From Chloroflexota bacterium (GTDB lineage Bacteria > Chloroflexota > Anaerolineae > Anaerolineales > Villigracilaceae): 36,789 bases of DNA. The stretch spans positions 1 to 36,789 of the forward strand of contig JAEWVF010000033.1 of the NCBI GenBank assembly GCA_023459215.1, written 5' to 3'. Shown one piece after another: positions 1 through 8,453 of this stretch. The translations under genes were made by a program, and so were the position numbers. Below the pieces are notes generated by a model, which saw only the letters and a program-made list of their open reading frames with translations, made no database searches and was not told where the DNA came from. Within the stretch, counting starts at the first letter, position 1, and every line of letters begins with the position of its first letter.

Positions 1-1
1 T

Positions 2-976
2 TTAGGCGTATCCTTTGGGATGGCTCTTGTGCCATTCCCAGGCCGAACCCAGGATATCGAGCATGTTATCGTGCTGGGGCTTCCAGCCCAACTCACGGCG
101 GATTTTTTCGGACGAGGCCACCAGTCGGGCCGAATCGCCGGGACGGCGCGGGCCTTCGACCACTTTGATGTCGACGCCGCTAACCTGTTTGGTTGCTTCG
201 ATCACTTCGCGCACCGAATAGCCGTTGCCCGAGCCGATGTTGTAAACCAGTTTATCCTTTTCGCCGAGGGCCTCCAGCGCCAGAAGGTGGGCCGAAACCA
301 GGTCCAGGATGTGGATGTAATCGCGGATGCAGGTTCCGTCGGGGGTCGGGTAATCCGTCCCATAGATGTAGGCCGCGTCGGCCTGGCCGAGCGCTACCTG
401 GATAACGCGCGGAATCAGGTGCGATTCGGGCTGGTGGGCTTCACCGTGGCCTTTGCGCGCGCCGCAAGCATTGAAATAACGCAGGGCGGCGAAATGCAGC
501 CCGTGAATCTGGCGGTACCAATCCAGCGACTGCTCGACGGCCAGTTTGGTATAACCGTAAGTGTTGGTCGGGCCGATTGGCGAGTCCTCGCTCAACGGCT
601 CCTCGCTCGATTGGTAAACCGCTGCTGTCGAGGAGAGCACAAAGCGCTTCACCCCGGCGCGGACGGCCATATCCATCAGCGAAAGCGAGTTGACCACGTT
701 GTTCCTAAAGAACTTGCCGGGGTCTTTCATGCTCTCGCCCGCTTCGATGAAGGCCGCAAAGTGCATCACCGCGTCGAATTTTTTGGCGGTCAAGGCCAAG
801 GCCAGTGAATGGCTGTCGCCCAGGTCGGCCTGGATGAAGTCTGCGCCGGCCGGAACCGCCTCGCGGTGCCCGGTGACGAGCGAATCGTAAACGGTGACAC
901 TGTGGCCTGCGGCCAGTAAGGCTTCCGCGGTGGCCGAACCGATATATCCGGCTCCACCGGTGACAAAAATATTCAT
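2..976 (-). CDS. galE: UDP-glucose 4-epimerase
   Basis: Extended short-chain dehydrogenase that interconverts UDP-glucose and UDP-galactose in the cytoplasm, using tightly bound NAD. The N-terminus shows the Rossmann motif GGAGYIGS, then SSTAAVY and the catalytic YGYTK (YxxxK), followed by the RYFNACGA segment typical of GalE. At 324 residues it has the usual family length. I chose the ATG at 974-976 because it starts directly at the Rossmann strand (MNIFVTGG) and has AAGGAG about 5 bases upstream; the longer frame reaching 1039 overlaps gatA. It is the last gene of a minus-strand run after gatA, from which it is separated by a perfect palindrome. Gene family is confident; the exact substrate (UDP-Glc or UDP-GlcNAc) cannot be read from sequence alone. 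Confidence 0.93.
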   Translation of the reverse strand: MNIFVTGGAGYIGSATAEALLAAGHSVTVYDSLVTGHREAVPAGADFIQADLGDSHSLALALTAKKFDAVMHFAAFIEAGESMKDPGKFFRNNVVNSLSLMDMAVRAGVKRFVLSSTAAVYQSSEEPLSEDSPIGPTNTYGYTKLAVEQSLDWYRQIHGLHFAALRYFNACGARKGHGEAHQPESHLIPRVIQVALGQADAAYIYGTDYPTPDGTCIRDYIHILDLVSAHLLALEALGEKDKLVYNIGSGNGYSVREVIEATKQVSGVDIKVVEGPRRPGDSARLVASSEKIRRELGWKPQHDNMLDILGSAWEWHKSHPKGYA

Positions 977-991
977 GAATGCTCCTTCGTG

Positions 992-1012
992 GCGCAAAAT
1001 ACTATTTTGCGC
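992..1012. repeat. Near-perfect palindrome between gatA and galE
   Basis: Two 10-bp arms, GCGCAAAATA and TATTTTGCGC, are separated by one base. The structure begins at the gatA stop codon and lies just upstream of the galE ribosome binding site. There is no T-tract, so it does not look like an intrinsic terminator. It could be an operator, an mRNA-stabilising hairpin or a small dispersed repeat. Confidence 0.7.
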
Positions 1013-2478
1013 TACAACTCCACTTTTTTCAAATGCCAATCCGTTGCCTGCTGGTAGGCGTGCGCCGTGCGCAGCAGGCCGGCCTCGCCAAAATGCGGGC
1101 CCATCAACTGCATCCCAATCGGCAGCCCGGCCCGGTCGAACCCGACCGGGAAGGCCAGTCCCGGCACACCTGCCAGGTTGGCCGGCAGGGTAAAAACATC
1201 TTCCAGGTACATCGCCAGCGGGTCGTCGCCGTGCGCGCCGATTTTAAAGGCGGTCGTCGGCGCTACCGGGCAGGCAATCGCGGCCACCTGCTCAAAAACC
1301 TGCTCAAAATCGCGCTTGATCAGCGTGCGCACCTTCTGGGCCTGGCCGTAAAAGGCATCGTAATAGCCTGCCGAAAGCGCGTACGTTCCGAGCATGATCC
1401 GCCGGGTGGCTTCGTCGCCAAATTTCTCACCGCGCGTCTTATAGAACACATCCCACATCGAATTGCCGCTCACCCGCGGCCCATAGCGGACGCCGTCGAA
1501 GCGCGCCAGGTTGGCCGAAGCCTCCGCCGGGGCAATCAGGTAATAGACCGGCAGCGCGAATTCGGTGTGCGGCAGGCTGACGGGGCGAATCTCCGCGCCC
1601 AGGCTTTCCATTTGGCGGATGGCGTCTCGCACGGCGCTCTCCACCTCGGCCTGGATACCGTCAATAAAATATTCTTTTGGCACGCCGATGCGCAGTCCGT
1701 TCAGGGGCCGTTCGCCGTTTAATCGCCAATCCAGCATCGGGAGCGGAACGTTCTGCGAGGTTGCGTCCAGCGGATCGTGCCCGGCCATCGCTGCGAACAG
1801 TTCCCCCACCTCCCGGGCTGAATGCCCGAAAGCCCCGACACAATCCAGCGACGAGCCGTAGGCCACCAGCCCGTAGCGCGAAACGCGCCCGTAGGTTGGC
1901 TTCAACCCGGTCACGCCGCAGAACGAAGCCGGCTGGCGGACGCTGCCGCCCGTATCCGAGCCGAGCGCCAGCGGAGCCATGTGCGCTGCCACCGCCGCCG
2001 CCGACCCGCCCGACGATCCGCCGGGAACATGCGCGAGGTTCCAGGGATTGTGGGTCACACCGTAAGCTGAGTTCTCGGTGCTGGAGCCCATCGCAAATTC
2101 GTCGGTGTTGGTCTTGCCCAGGATGACCATGCCGGCCTCCTTGAGCTTTTGCACGGCTGTCGCCGTAAAAGGCGGGCGGTAGCCTTCGAGAATCTTTGAG
2201 CCGCAGGTACAGGGCAGCCCCTCGACCGTCAGCACATCTTTCACGGCCAGCGGAATGCCATGCAGGGGCGTAATCGGTTGCGTCCCCATGCGCCGTGTGC
2301 GATCCGCTTCATCGGCCTGTTTCAGCGCTCCTTCGGTATCGACATGCAGGAAGGCGTGTATCGCCCCGTCCAGCGCGGCGATACGCTCCAGGGCCGCCTC
2401 GGTTAGTTCGCGGCTGGACAGTTCGCCTTTTTGCAACAGGCTTTGGGCTTCGATCAGGGAAAGGTCAGTCAGAGACAT
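1012..2478 (-). CDS. gatA: Aspartyl/glutamyl-tRNA(Asn/Gln) amidotransferase subunit A
   Basis: Glutaminase subunit of GatCAB, which amidates misacylated Glu-tRNA(Gln) (and often Asp-tRNA(Asn)) with ammonia from glutamine. The amidase-signature triad is visible: Lys80 in AVKDV, the cis-Ser around 155 in PGGSSGGS, and the nucleophile Ser179 in GSDTGGSVRQP. The length of 488 residues is normal. gatC lies immediately upstream, so the two are probably cotranscribed; gatB is not in the window. The start codon has no visible Shine-Dalgarno because a heptad repeat array (2485-2551) fills the gatC-gatA junction up to 6 bases before the ATG. Translation may depend on coupling or on a weak site within the array. 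Identification is secure. Confidence 0.96.
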   Translation of the reverse strand: MSLTDLSLIEAQSLLQKGELSSRELTEAALERIAALDGAIHAFLHVDTEGALKQADEADRTRRMGTQPITPLHGIPLAVKDVLTVEGLPCTCGSKILEGYRPPFTATAVQKLKEAGMVILGKTNTDEFAMGSSTENSAYGVTHNPWNLAHVPGGSSGGSAAAVAAHMAPLALGSDTGGSVRQPASFCGVTGLKPTYGRVSRYGLVAYGSSLDCVGAFGHSAREVGELFAAMAGHDPLDATSQNVPLPMLDWRLNGERPLNGLRIGVPKEYFIDGIQAEVESAVRDAIRQMESLGAEIRPVSLPHTEFALPVYYLIAPAEASANLARFDGVRYGPRVSGNSMWDVFYKTRGEKFGDEATRRIMLGTYALSAGYYDAFYGQAQKVRTLIKRDFEQVFEQVAAIACPVAPTTAFKIGAHGDDPLAMYLEDVFTLPANLAGVPGLAFPVGFDRAGLPIGMQLMGPHFGEAGLLRTAHAYQQATDWHLKKVEL

Positions 2479-2484
2479 AAGGAT

Positions 2485-2551
2485 ATCAGGTGCGAGGGTT
2501 CAGGTGTCAGGTCTGCCAGTTTTCCCTGACACTTGACACCTGATACTTGAC
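2485..2551. repeat. Inverted heptad-repeat array, gatC-gatA junction
   Basis: Left arm at 2485-2512 is four 7-bp units: ATCAGGT, GCGAGGG, TTCAGGT, GTCAGGT. An 11-base spacer follows. The right arm at 2524-2551 is four units that read on the other strand as GTCAAGT, ATCAGGT, GTCAAGT, GTCAGGG. The arms are imperfect inverted repeats with the consensus RTCARGT. The array fills nearly the whole gap between the gatC stop and the gatA start and carries no ORF. Confidence 0.9.
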
Positions 2552-2555
2552 ACAA

Positions 2556-2843
2556 TTATTCAAACACCGGCGGAATCTTAAATTGGCCCTTTTCCTGCTC
2601 CGGCGCGTTCTGGAGCAAGGCCTCAGGCTTCAGGCCGGGCCGGGATTGGTCAGCGCGCAGCGGGCTATCGCCGCCCAAGACGGATGTTGTCGGTGGGATG
2701 CTTGCCGTATCCAACTTTTGCAGTTGGGCCACATGCTCAAGGATGGCCGAGAGTTGAGCGCGGTAACGCTCCTTCTCTTCTTCGGTCAATTCCAGCCGGG
2801 CCAGTTTGGCGATATGTTCAACTTCTTGCAGGGATAAAGACAT
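2556..2843 (-). CDS. gatC: Aspartyl/glutamyl-tRNA(Asn/Gln) amidotransferase subunit C
   Basis: Small stabilising subunit of the GatCAB amidotransferase, 95 residues. The N-terminal MSLSLQEVEHIAKLARLELTEEE matches the conserved GatC opening (V-x-x-I/V-A-x-L-A-R-L-x-L), and the later segment with AILEHVAQLQKLDT is also typical. I chose the ATG at 2841-2843 because it begins at this conserved block; the upstream extension in the same frame lies over the end of accC. A TATAAT hexamer lies 7 bases upstream of the ATG, so the mRNA may be leaderless. gatA follows after the heptad array. Confidence 0.94.
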   Translation of the reverse strand: MSLSLQEVEHIAKLARLELTEEEKERYRAQLSAILEHVAQLQKLDTASIPPTTSVLGGDSPLRADQSRPGLKPEALLQNAPEQEKGQFKIPPVFE

Positions 2844-2851
2844 GCGGGCGA

Positions 2852-4351
<1,500 letters not shown>

Positions 4352-4352
4352 T

Positions 4353-4878
4353 TGAAAAGTGATGAGTGAAACGTGAATTAAGGGAGCGGAATTTGCTCGA
4401 GATGGAGCGGGCTGATGAGATAAGGCTTGGTTTCCTCGCGGATGGCCGTGCCGCGCTGTTGGGGAACCATGGTCAGGAGAAGTTTGATGACTTGGGTCAG
4501 CAGGGAAATCCGGTGCAAAACCACTTGTTCCCAGAGAATATGGTGGGCCTTGTAATACCAATCGCGGCTTTCGCGGGCCGAGCCGAGCGCATACTGATAA
4601 AACTGGGCGCGAGATTTGCCAGTATGATGAGAATAACCTTCCGCCAAATTGGCACTGACCGACCCCAGGGAACGATAAAGCTGGTCGGCCAGTCCCTGGG
4701 TGCGGCGGTCTTTCATCAACTCAGTGACATCGTGCCAACCAATTTCGGTGGCAAATAATGCCAGCCGGTAGGCCTCCATTTTCCAAAGCGAATCGCCTTT
4801 GATCTCATCTGGCAACCCGGCCACCCATTCATCAAATGTCATTGCGAGGACTCCTCACGTTTCACTTTTCACTCATCA
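4353..4878. mobile_element. Four-helix-bundle gene flanked by inverted heptad arms (copy A)
   Basis: Left arm 4353-4380 has heptads TGAAAAG, TGATGAG, TGAAACG, TGAATTA. Right arm 4851-4878, read on the minus strand, has TGATGAG, TGAAAAG, TGAAACG, TGAGGAG. The arms are therefore inverted relative to each other and contain the same units in permuted order. The single ORF fills the interior: its stop codon is inside the left arm, and the innermost right heptad TGAGGAG provides the Shine-Dalgarno. The outer right heptads encode the end of the neighbouring epimerase. Transposition is inferred from this architecture and from a second copy 1 kb away; no transposase and no clear target duplication are seen. 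Confidence 0.7.
4378..4842 (-). CDS. Four-helix-bundle protein (S23/IVP family), copy A
   Basis: A 154-residue protein of the family annotated as 23S rRNA intervening-sequence protein or four-helix-bundle protein, structurally related to the Avd accessory proteins of diversity-generating retroelements. Visible family features are W..EAYRLALF, IGWHDV, DQLYRSLGSVSANLAEGYS and YALGSARESRDWYYKAHH. The ATG at 4840-4842 has GAGGAG 8 bases upstream. About 76 of the first 136 residues are identical to the second copy at 5890-6363 (hand count), and both end in PLP before TAA. No rRNA gene and no reverse transcriptase is nearby. The biochemical role is unknown; nucleic-acid binding is plausible from the relatives. 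Confidence 0.85.
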   Translation of the reverse strand: MTFDEWVAGLPDEIKGDSLWKMEAYRLALFATEIGWHDVTELMKDRRTQGLADQLYRSLGSVSANLAEGYSHHTGKSRAQFYQYALGSARESRDWYYKAHHILWEQVVLHRISLLTQVIKLLLTMVPQQRGTAIREETKPYLISPLHLEQIPLP

Positions 4879-5854
4879 ATTTCAGTAGTTCCGCTTCCCT
4901 CTCCGCCGTCAGCCCGGCGCGCCAGGGATGGTCGGATGGGCGGGTAGCGGCCCAGGCCAGGGTATCGCGGATGGTTTCGGCCAGCGGGCGGAAGGTGAGA
5001 CCGGCGGCGATGGCTTTGGAAACATCCACTTTGGAGAAACCGGCCTCCTCGGGGGTATCGGGCACCCAGACGGGCATGTCGCTCCAGGCAGCGACCTTGT
5101 TCTGGCTGAGGAACTCGACCGAGGCCCAACGGAAAATGGCATCAGACCCGCTGAACTGTTTGCATGCTTCGAGCATCGTCCCGAGGGTCAGGGCGTAATC
5201 GGGGCCGGTGGCGTTGTACGGGCCGGTCGCTTTTTGTTCGATGAGTTTGAGCGTGAATTCGGCCAGGTCGCGCCCATCGATGATTTGGACCGGGACTTCC
5301 GGTTTTTCGGGGGCGAGCACTTCGCCGCCGCCCGCGATGCGGAAGGGCCAGTAGGTGAAACGGTCGGTCGGGTCGTGCGGGCCGACGATCAGGCCGGGGC
5401 GGATGATCAGCGCCCGGCCGGGGAATTCGGCCTCGACGGCTTTTTCGCACAAGACTTTGAGCGGGCCGTACGTTTCCCCAGTGATTTCTTCCACCGTTTC
5501 ATCGGGTATGGTGGCCAGCGGGGAGGCTTCGGTGATGCCGACCTGCGAGAAATCGGCATAGGCCGAGATGCTGGAGATGAAAACGTAAGCGCCCACGTTG
5601 TCTTTGAGCGCCTGCGCCGACAAACGGACGATGCGCGGAAGATAGCCGCAGGTGTCGATGACGGCATCAAAGTGACGACCGGCCAGTTTGTTCAAATCCG
5701 TTTCACGGTCGCCGAGGATGGCTTCGATTTGTGGGTAAATTCCCGGATTGGATTTCCCTCGATTGAAAAGGGTGATTTGATGTCCGCGCGATAAGGCCGA
5801 ATCAACGAGGTGTCGACCGAGGAAACGGGTGCCGCCGAGGATAAGAATATTCAT
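4862..5854 (-). CDS. NAD-dependent epimerase/dehydratase family protein
   Basis: Extended SDR of 330 residues with N-terminal MNILILGGTRFLGRHL (GGTxFxG nucleotide-binding loop), FISSISAYAD, and a YGPLK that fits the catalytic YxxxK. A later DGRDLAEF segment resembles isoflavone-reductase-like or nucleoside-diphosphate-sugar epimerases. The substrate cannot be assigned. The start at 5852-5854 has GGGAG about 5 bases upstream. The gene sits between the two carboxylase subunit genes, with a four-helix element on each side. Its last codons, MSEK plus the TGA stop, are encoded by the right heptad arm of element A, so the original C-terminus may have been replaced. Confidence 0.88.
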   Translation of the reverse strand: MNILILGGTRFLGRHLVDSALSRGHQITLFNRGKSNPGIYPQIEAILGDRETDLNKLAGRHFDAVIDTCGYLPRIVRLSAQALKDNVGAYVFISSISAYADFSQVGITEASPLATIPDETVEEITGETYGPLKVLCEKAVEAEFPGRALIIRPGLIVGPHDPTDRFTYWPFRIAGGGEVLAPEKPEVPVQIIDGRDLAEFTLKLIEQKATGPYNATGPDYALTLGTMLEACKQFSGSDAIFRWASVEFLSQNKVAAWSDMPVWVPDTPEEAGFSKVDVSKAIAAGLTFRPLAETIRDTLAWAATRPSDHPWRAGLTAEREAELLKLMSEK

Positions 5855-5863
5855 AGGTCTCCC

Positions 5864-6398
5864 AAGAAAGACGAAAGATGAAAGATGTGTTAAGGTAGTG
5901 GAACATCCGCAGCAAGAAGGTCCGATGCTGGATTAACGTGATATTCAGCCTGTGCTTCACGGATCGCGTTCTTGCGTTGATGTTGAATCATCGGCGTGAG
6001 CATGCCGATAATGTGGGTCATCAATTTAAGTCGGTGCTGGATGATTTTCTCTGACAGGCTGTGGCGACTCTTGTAGTACCAGTCGCGGCTTTCGCGGGCA
6101 GAACCGAGCGCATATTCGATGAAGCGAGCCCGATCCAGGCCTTTGCTGCGTGAATATCCCTCGGTCAGGTTGGCGCTGATTGAGCCGAGAGCACGCTGAA
6201 GTTGGTCTGAAATACTGAAGGTGAGTGGATTTTTGGAAAGCGCGACCACATCATGCCAGCCAATGTCGCCTGCAAATAAAGCCAATCGATAAACTTCCAA
6301 TTTCCAGATCGGATCATTCGTAATTTCAGAAGGGACTGCATCCAGCCACTCAGAATATTTCATGCCGACCAACCTTTCTTTCCTCTTTCATCTTTTCT
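5864..6398. mobile_element. Four-helix-bundle gene flanked by inverted heptad arms (copy B)
   Basis: Left arm 5864-5891 has heptads AAGAAAG, ACGAAAG, ATGAAAG, ATGTGTT. Right arm 6378-6398, read on the minus strand, has AGAAAAG, ATGAAAG, AGGAAAG, followed by AAAGG. The ORF lies between, with its TAA touching the left arm. The layout is the same as copy A but the heptad sequence differs (ANGAAAG rather than TGAnnAG). The right arm starts just beyond the stop codon of the carboxyltransferase. Mobility is inferred. Confidence 0.7.
5890..6363 (-). CDS. Four-helix-bundle protein (S23/IVP family), copy B
   Basis: 157 residues, a paralogue of the protein at 4378-4842. It shares YRLALFA, IGWHDV, LGSISANL, EGYS, YALGSARESRDWYYK and the AIRE motif. 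I chose the ATG at 6361-6363 because MKYSEW aligns with MTFDEW of copy A; a TTG three codons earlier is an alternative and sits closer to the purine-rich AGAGGAAAG of the repeat arm. It is encoded in the same orientation as copy A and as the host operon. Function unknown; the family is linked by name to rRNA intervening sequences, but there is no rRNA here. Confidence 0.84.
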   Translation of the reverse strand: MKYSEWLDAVPSEITNDPIWKLEVYRLALFAGDIGWHDVVALSKNPLTFSISDQLQRALGSISANLTEGYSRSKGLDRARFIEYALGSARESRDWYYKSRHSLSEKIIQHRLKLMTHIIGMLTPMIQHQRKNAIREAQAEYHVNPASDLLAADVPLP

Positions 6399-6402
6399 TC
6401 AA

Positions 6403-8037
6403 TCACATCCTGAAAACCCCAAACCCACCATCTTCTCTCGGCGCATTCAACACCACCGGCAGCGCCAACCCTAAAACTTGCCTGGTATCTGCCGGATCGA
6501 TGACACCATCATCCCACAATCTCGCTGTCGAATGATAAGGATTGCCTTCATTCTCGTATTTCTCCAAAATCGGACGCTTAAACTCATCGGCTTGTTCACT
6601 CGTCAACTGGGGTTTGCCTTCGCGGGCAAGTTGATCCTGTTTGACGGTCAATAGGACATTGGCAGCCTGTTCGCCGCCCATGACGCTGATGCGAGCGTTC
6701 GGCCACATCCACAGGAAGCGCGGATTGTAGGCCCGGCCGCACATGCCGTAGTTCCCGGCCCCGAACGAGCCGCCGATGACAACAGTTAACTTCGGTATCC
6801 GGGCCGTCGCCACCGCATGGACGAGCTTCGCGCCATCCTTGGCGATGCCACCCGCTTCGTATTCCTTCCCGACCATGAAACCGGTGATATTTTGCAAAAA
6901 CAAGAGCGGAATGCCGCGCTGCTGGCACAACTCGATGAAATGCGCGCCTTTGAGCGCCGATTTACTGAACAAAACGCCATTGTTCGCCAAAATCCCAACC
7001 GGATAGCCGTGAATCCGGGCGAAACCGGTCACCAGCGTCGTGCCGTAGCGCGCCTTGAACTCGCGGAAGCGGCTCCCATCGACCAGCCGGGCGATGATCT
7101 CGCGGACATCGTAAGCCTCGCGGAAGGAACGGGGGATGATGCCATAAATTTCTTCGGCGGGATAGAGTGGTTCTTCGGGGGTAGAAAGTGGAAAGTAGAA
7201 TGGATCGCCGCTGCTTTCCACTTTCCACTTTCCATACGGCAGCGTCTCCACAATCTCGCGCAAAATCTCAAGCGCGTGTTCATCATCTTCCGCAAAATGA
7301 TCGGCTACGCCGCTTTTGCGGGTATGCACCTCCGCGCCGCCCAGTTCTTCGGCAGTCACATCCTCGCCCGTGGCGGCCTTGACCAGCGGCGGGCCACCCA
7401 GGAAAATTGTCCCGGCGCCTTTGACGATGATCGCCTCGTCGCTCATCGCCGGGACGTACGCGCCACCCGCCGTGCAACTGCCCATCACCGCCGCAATCTG
7501 CGGAATCCCCTTAGCGCTCATCTGCGCCTGGTTGTAGAAAATCCGCCCGAAGTGGTTGGCGTCAGGAAAAACTTCATCCTGGAGCGGCAAAAAAGCCCCG
7601 CCCGAATCGACCAGATACAGGCAGGGCAGGTGATTTTCTTCGGCAATCTGCTGGGCGCGCAGGTGCTTTTTGACCGTCATCGGGAAGTACGTCCCGCCTT
7701 TGACGGTGGCATCGTTGGCGACGATCAGCACTTCGCGGCCTGAAACCCGCCCGATGCCGGTCACGATCCCCGCGCCGGGAGCTTCGTTCCCGTACATATC
7801 ATCCGCGGCCAACGCCGAAAGCTCCAGAAAGGGCGAACCGGGGTCGAGCAGGTGTTCGATACGTTCACGGACGAACAGCTTGCCCTGCTCTTCCTGGCGG
7901 CGGCGATATTTCTCGCCTCCACCCTGGCGGACAAGTTCGAGCCGCTGGCGCAAATCGGCAGCCAGGGCGCAGTGATATTCGGCATTGGCAAGGAATTCGG
8001 GCGATTGGGTAGAGATTTGTGAGTGGAGGATATCCAT
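6403..8037 (-). CDS. Acyl-CoA carboxylase, carboxyltransferase subunit (MccB/PccB type)
   Basis: Crotonase-fold carboxyltransferase that moves CO2 from carboxybiotin to an acyl-CoA. The 544 residues contain SGGAFLPLQDEVFPD, GSCTAGGAYVPAMSDE, the second-domain oxyanion region NNGVLFSKSALKGAHF, LLFLQNITGFMVG and GSFGAGNYGMCGRAYNPRF, and the ending FGVFRM. These are closest in my reading to methylcrotonoyl-CoA carboxylase beta. The ATG at 8035-8037 is preferred to the upstream TTG, though no good Shine-Dalgarno is seen because a heptad array begins 5 bases upstream. The linker between the N and C domains is encoded by an inverted heptad array (7182-7234) and is longer than I expect for the family. 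With accC in the same run, it likely forms one carboxylase for branched-chain or propionate metabolism. Confidence 0.92.
   Translation of the reverse strand: MDILHSQISTQSPEFLANAEYHCALAADLRQRLELVRQGGGEKYRRRQEEQGKLFVRERIEHLLDPGSPFLELSALAADDMYGNEAPGAGIVTGIGRVSGREVLIVANDATVKGGTYFPMTVKKHLRAQQIAEENHLPCLYLVDSGGAFLPLQDEVFPDANHFGRIFYNQAQMSAKGIPQIAAVMGSCTAGGAYVPAMSDEAIIVKGAGTIFLGGPPLVKAATGEDVTAEELGGAEVHTRKSGVADHFAEDDEHALEILREIVETLPYGKWKVESSGDPFYFPLSTPEEPLYPAEEIYGIIPRSFREAYDVREIIARLVDGSRFREFKARYGTTLVTGFARIHGYPVGILANNGVLFSKSALKGAHFIELCQQRGIPLLFLQNITGFMVGKEYEAGGIAKDGAKLVHAVATARIPKLTVVIGGSFGAGNYGMCGRAYNPRFLWMWPNARISVMGGEQAANVLLTVKQDQLAREGKPQLTSEQADEFKRPILEKYENEGNPYHSTARLWDDGVIDPADTRQVLGLALPVVLNAPREDGGFGVFRM
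7182..7234. repeat. Inverted heptad array translated inside the carboxyltransferase
   Basis: Left arm 7182-7200: TAGAAAG, TGGAAAG, TAGAA. Spacer of 13 bases. Right arm 7214-7234: CTTTCCA three times (TGGAAAG on the other strand). The arms pair at about 17 of 19 positions. The array is read through in frame as a roughly 18-residue linker (GKWKVESSGDPFYFPLST) in the acyl-CoA carboxyltransferase. Confidence 0.9.
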
Positions 8038-8042
8038 GGGAA

Positions 8043-8108
8043 TCAAAAGTAGAAAGTGGATAGGATGTCTCTAGTTTAGCACATCTGTTTTCCGCTTTCT
8101 ACTTTTTG
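8043..8108. repeat. Inverted heptad array upstream of the carboxyltransferase
   Basis: Left arm 8043-8063: TCAAAAG, TAGAAAG, TGGATAG. Right arm 8088-8108, on the other strand: CAAAAAG, TAGAAAG, CGGAAAA. The stem can continue through GATGT/ACATC in the 24-base spacer. The array sits between the carboxyltransferase start and the end of the small gene at 8130-8372, and contains no ORF. A TAAACT in the spacer (minus strand) could serve as a -10 box, but this is weak. Confidence 0.85.
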
Positions 8109-8129
8109 ATGGGCAGAGGGTTTGTTGAG

Positions 8130-8372
8130 CTATCCCTGCAAGGGAGGCGCATCTTTATCGTATACCTGAACCTGAATATCGAACCCTTCGTTGTTGAGCA
8201 GATCCATGGCGGGCATAAAGGTGGCATCTTTGATTGGCTGGATGTCGCCGACAGGGGCCAGTACGGTAATCCGCGCTTCCTCGTCCGACATTTTGACAAT
8301 CTTCATCTGGGCGCTGGCGCTTGCAGCGCTGATTTTGGCTTGCATCTCTTTAATCGCATCATCCAGGGTCAT
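8130..8372 (-). CDS. Small conserved protein of unknown function
   Basis: 80 residues beginning MTLDDAIKEMQ. The ATG at 8370-8372 has GGAGA 7 bases upstream. The sequence is acidic and alternates helix-like and strand-like segments (IVKMSDEEARITVLAPVGD, then GFDIQVQVYDKD), suggesting a compact alpha/beta fold. No signal peptide or membrane segment. A TATAAT on the minus strand at 8402-8407 may drive it and the downstream carboxylase operon. I do not recognise a named family. Confidence 0.7.
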   Translation of the reverse strand: MTLDDAIKEMQAKISAASASAQMKIVKMSDEEARITVLAPVGDIQPIKDATFMPAMDLLNNEGFDIQVQVYDKDAPPLQG

Positions 8373-8401
8373 GGCGCTCTCCTTCACACTCGTGTAGCAA
8401 A

Positions 8402-8447
8402 ATTATAGCCTGAATTTTTCCCCGATGGTACTCATGGATGGTAAAAT
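8402..8447. promoter_or_regulatory. Divergent promoter region
   Basis: On the minus strand TATAAT (8402-8407) faces the 80-residue gene. On the plus strand TAAAAT (8442-8447) ends 6 bases before the phosphatase ATG, implying a leaderless transcript. No clear -35 elements are seen. Confidence 0.5.
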
Positions 8448-8453
8448 TTTTAC

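Noticed and set aside
20..808. Long plus-strand frame opposite galE
   Set aside because: It is antisense to a clear GalE and its translation shows no family features; an effect of the GC-rich codon pattern.
4378..4842. Four-helix-bundle gene as an rRNA intervening sequence
   Set aside because: No 23S rRNA sequence flanks either copy; both lie between protein genes.
4928..5794. 288-codon plus-strand frame opposite the epimerase
   Set aside because: Shadow of the epimerase reading frame; no Shine-Dalgarno and low-complexity Gly/Asp composition.
4378..6363. Four-helix-bundle genes as part of a diversity-generating retroelement
   Set aside because: No reverse transcriptase, no template/variable repeat pair and no variable protein domain were found nearby; only a family-level resemblance to Avd.
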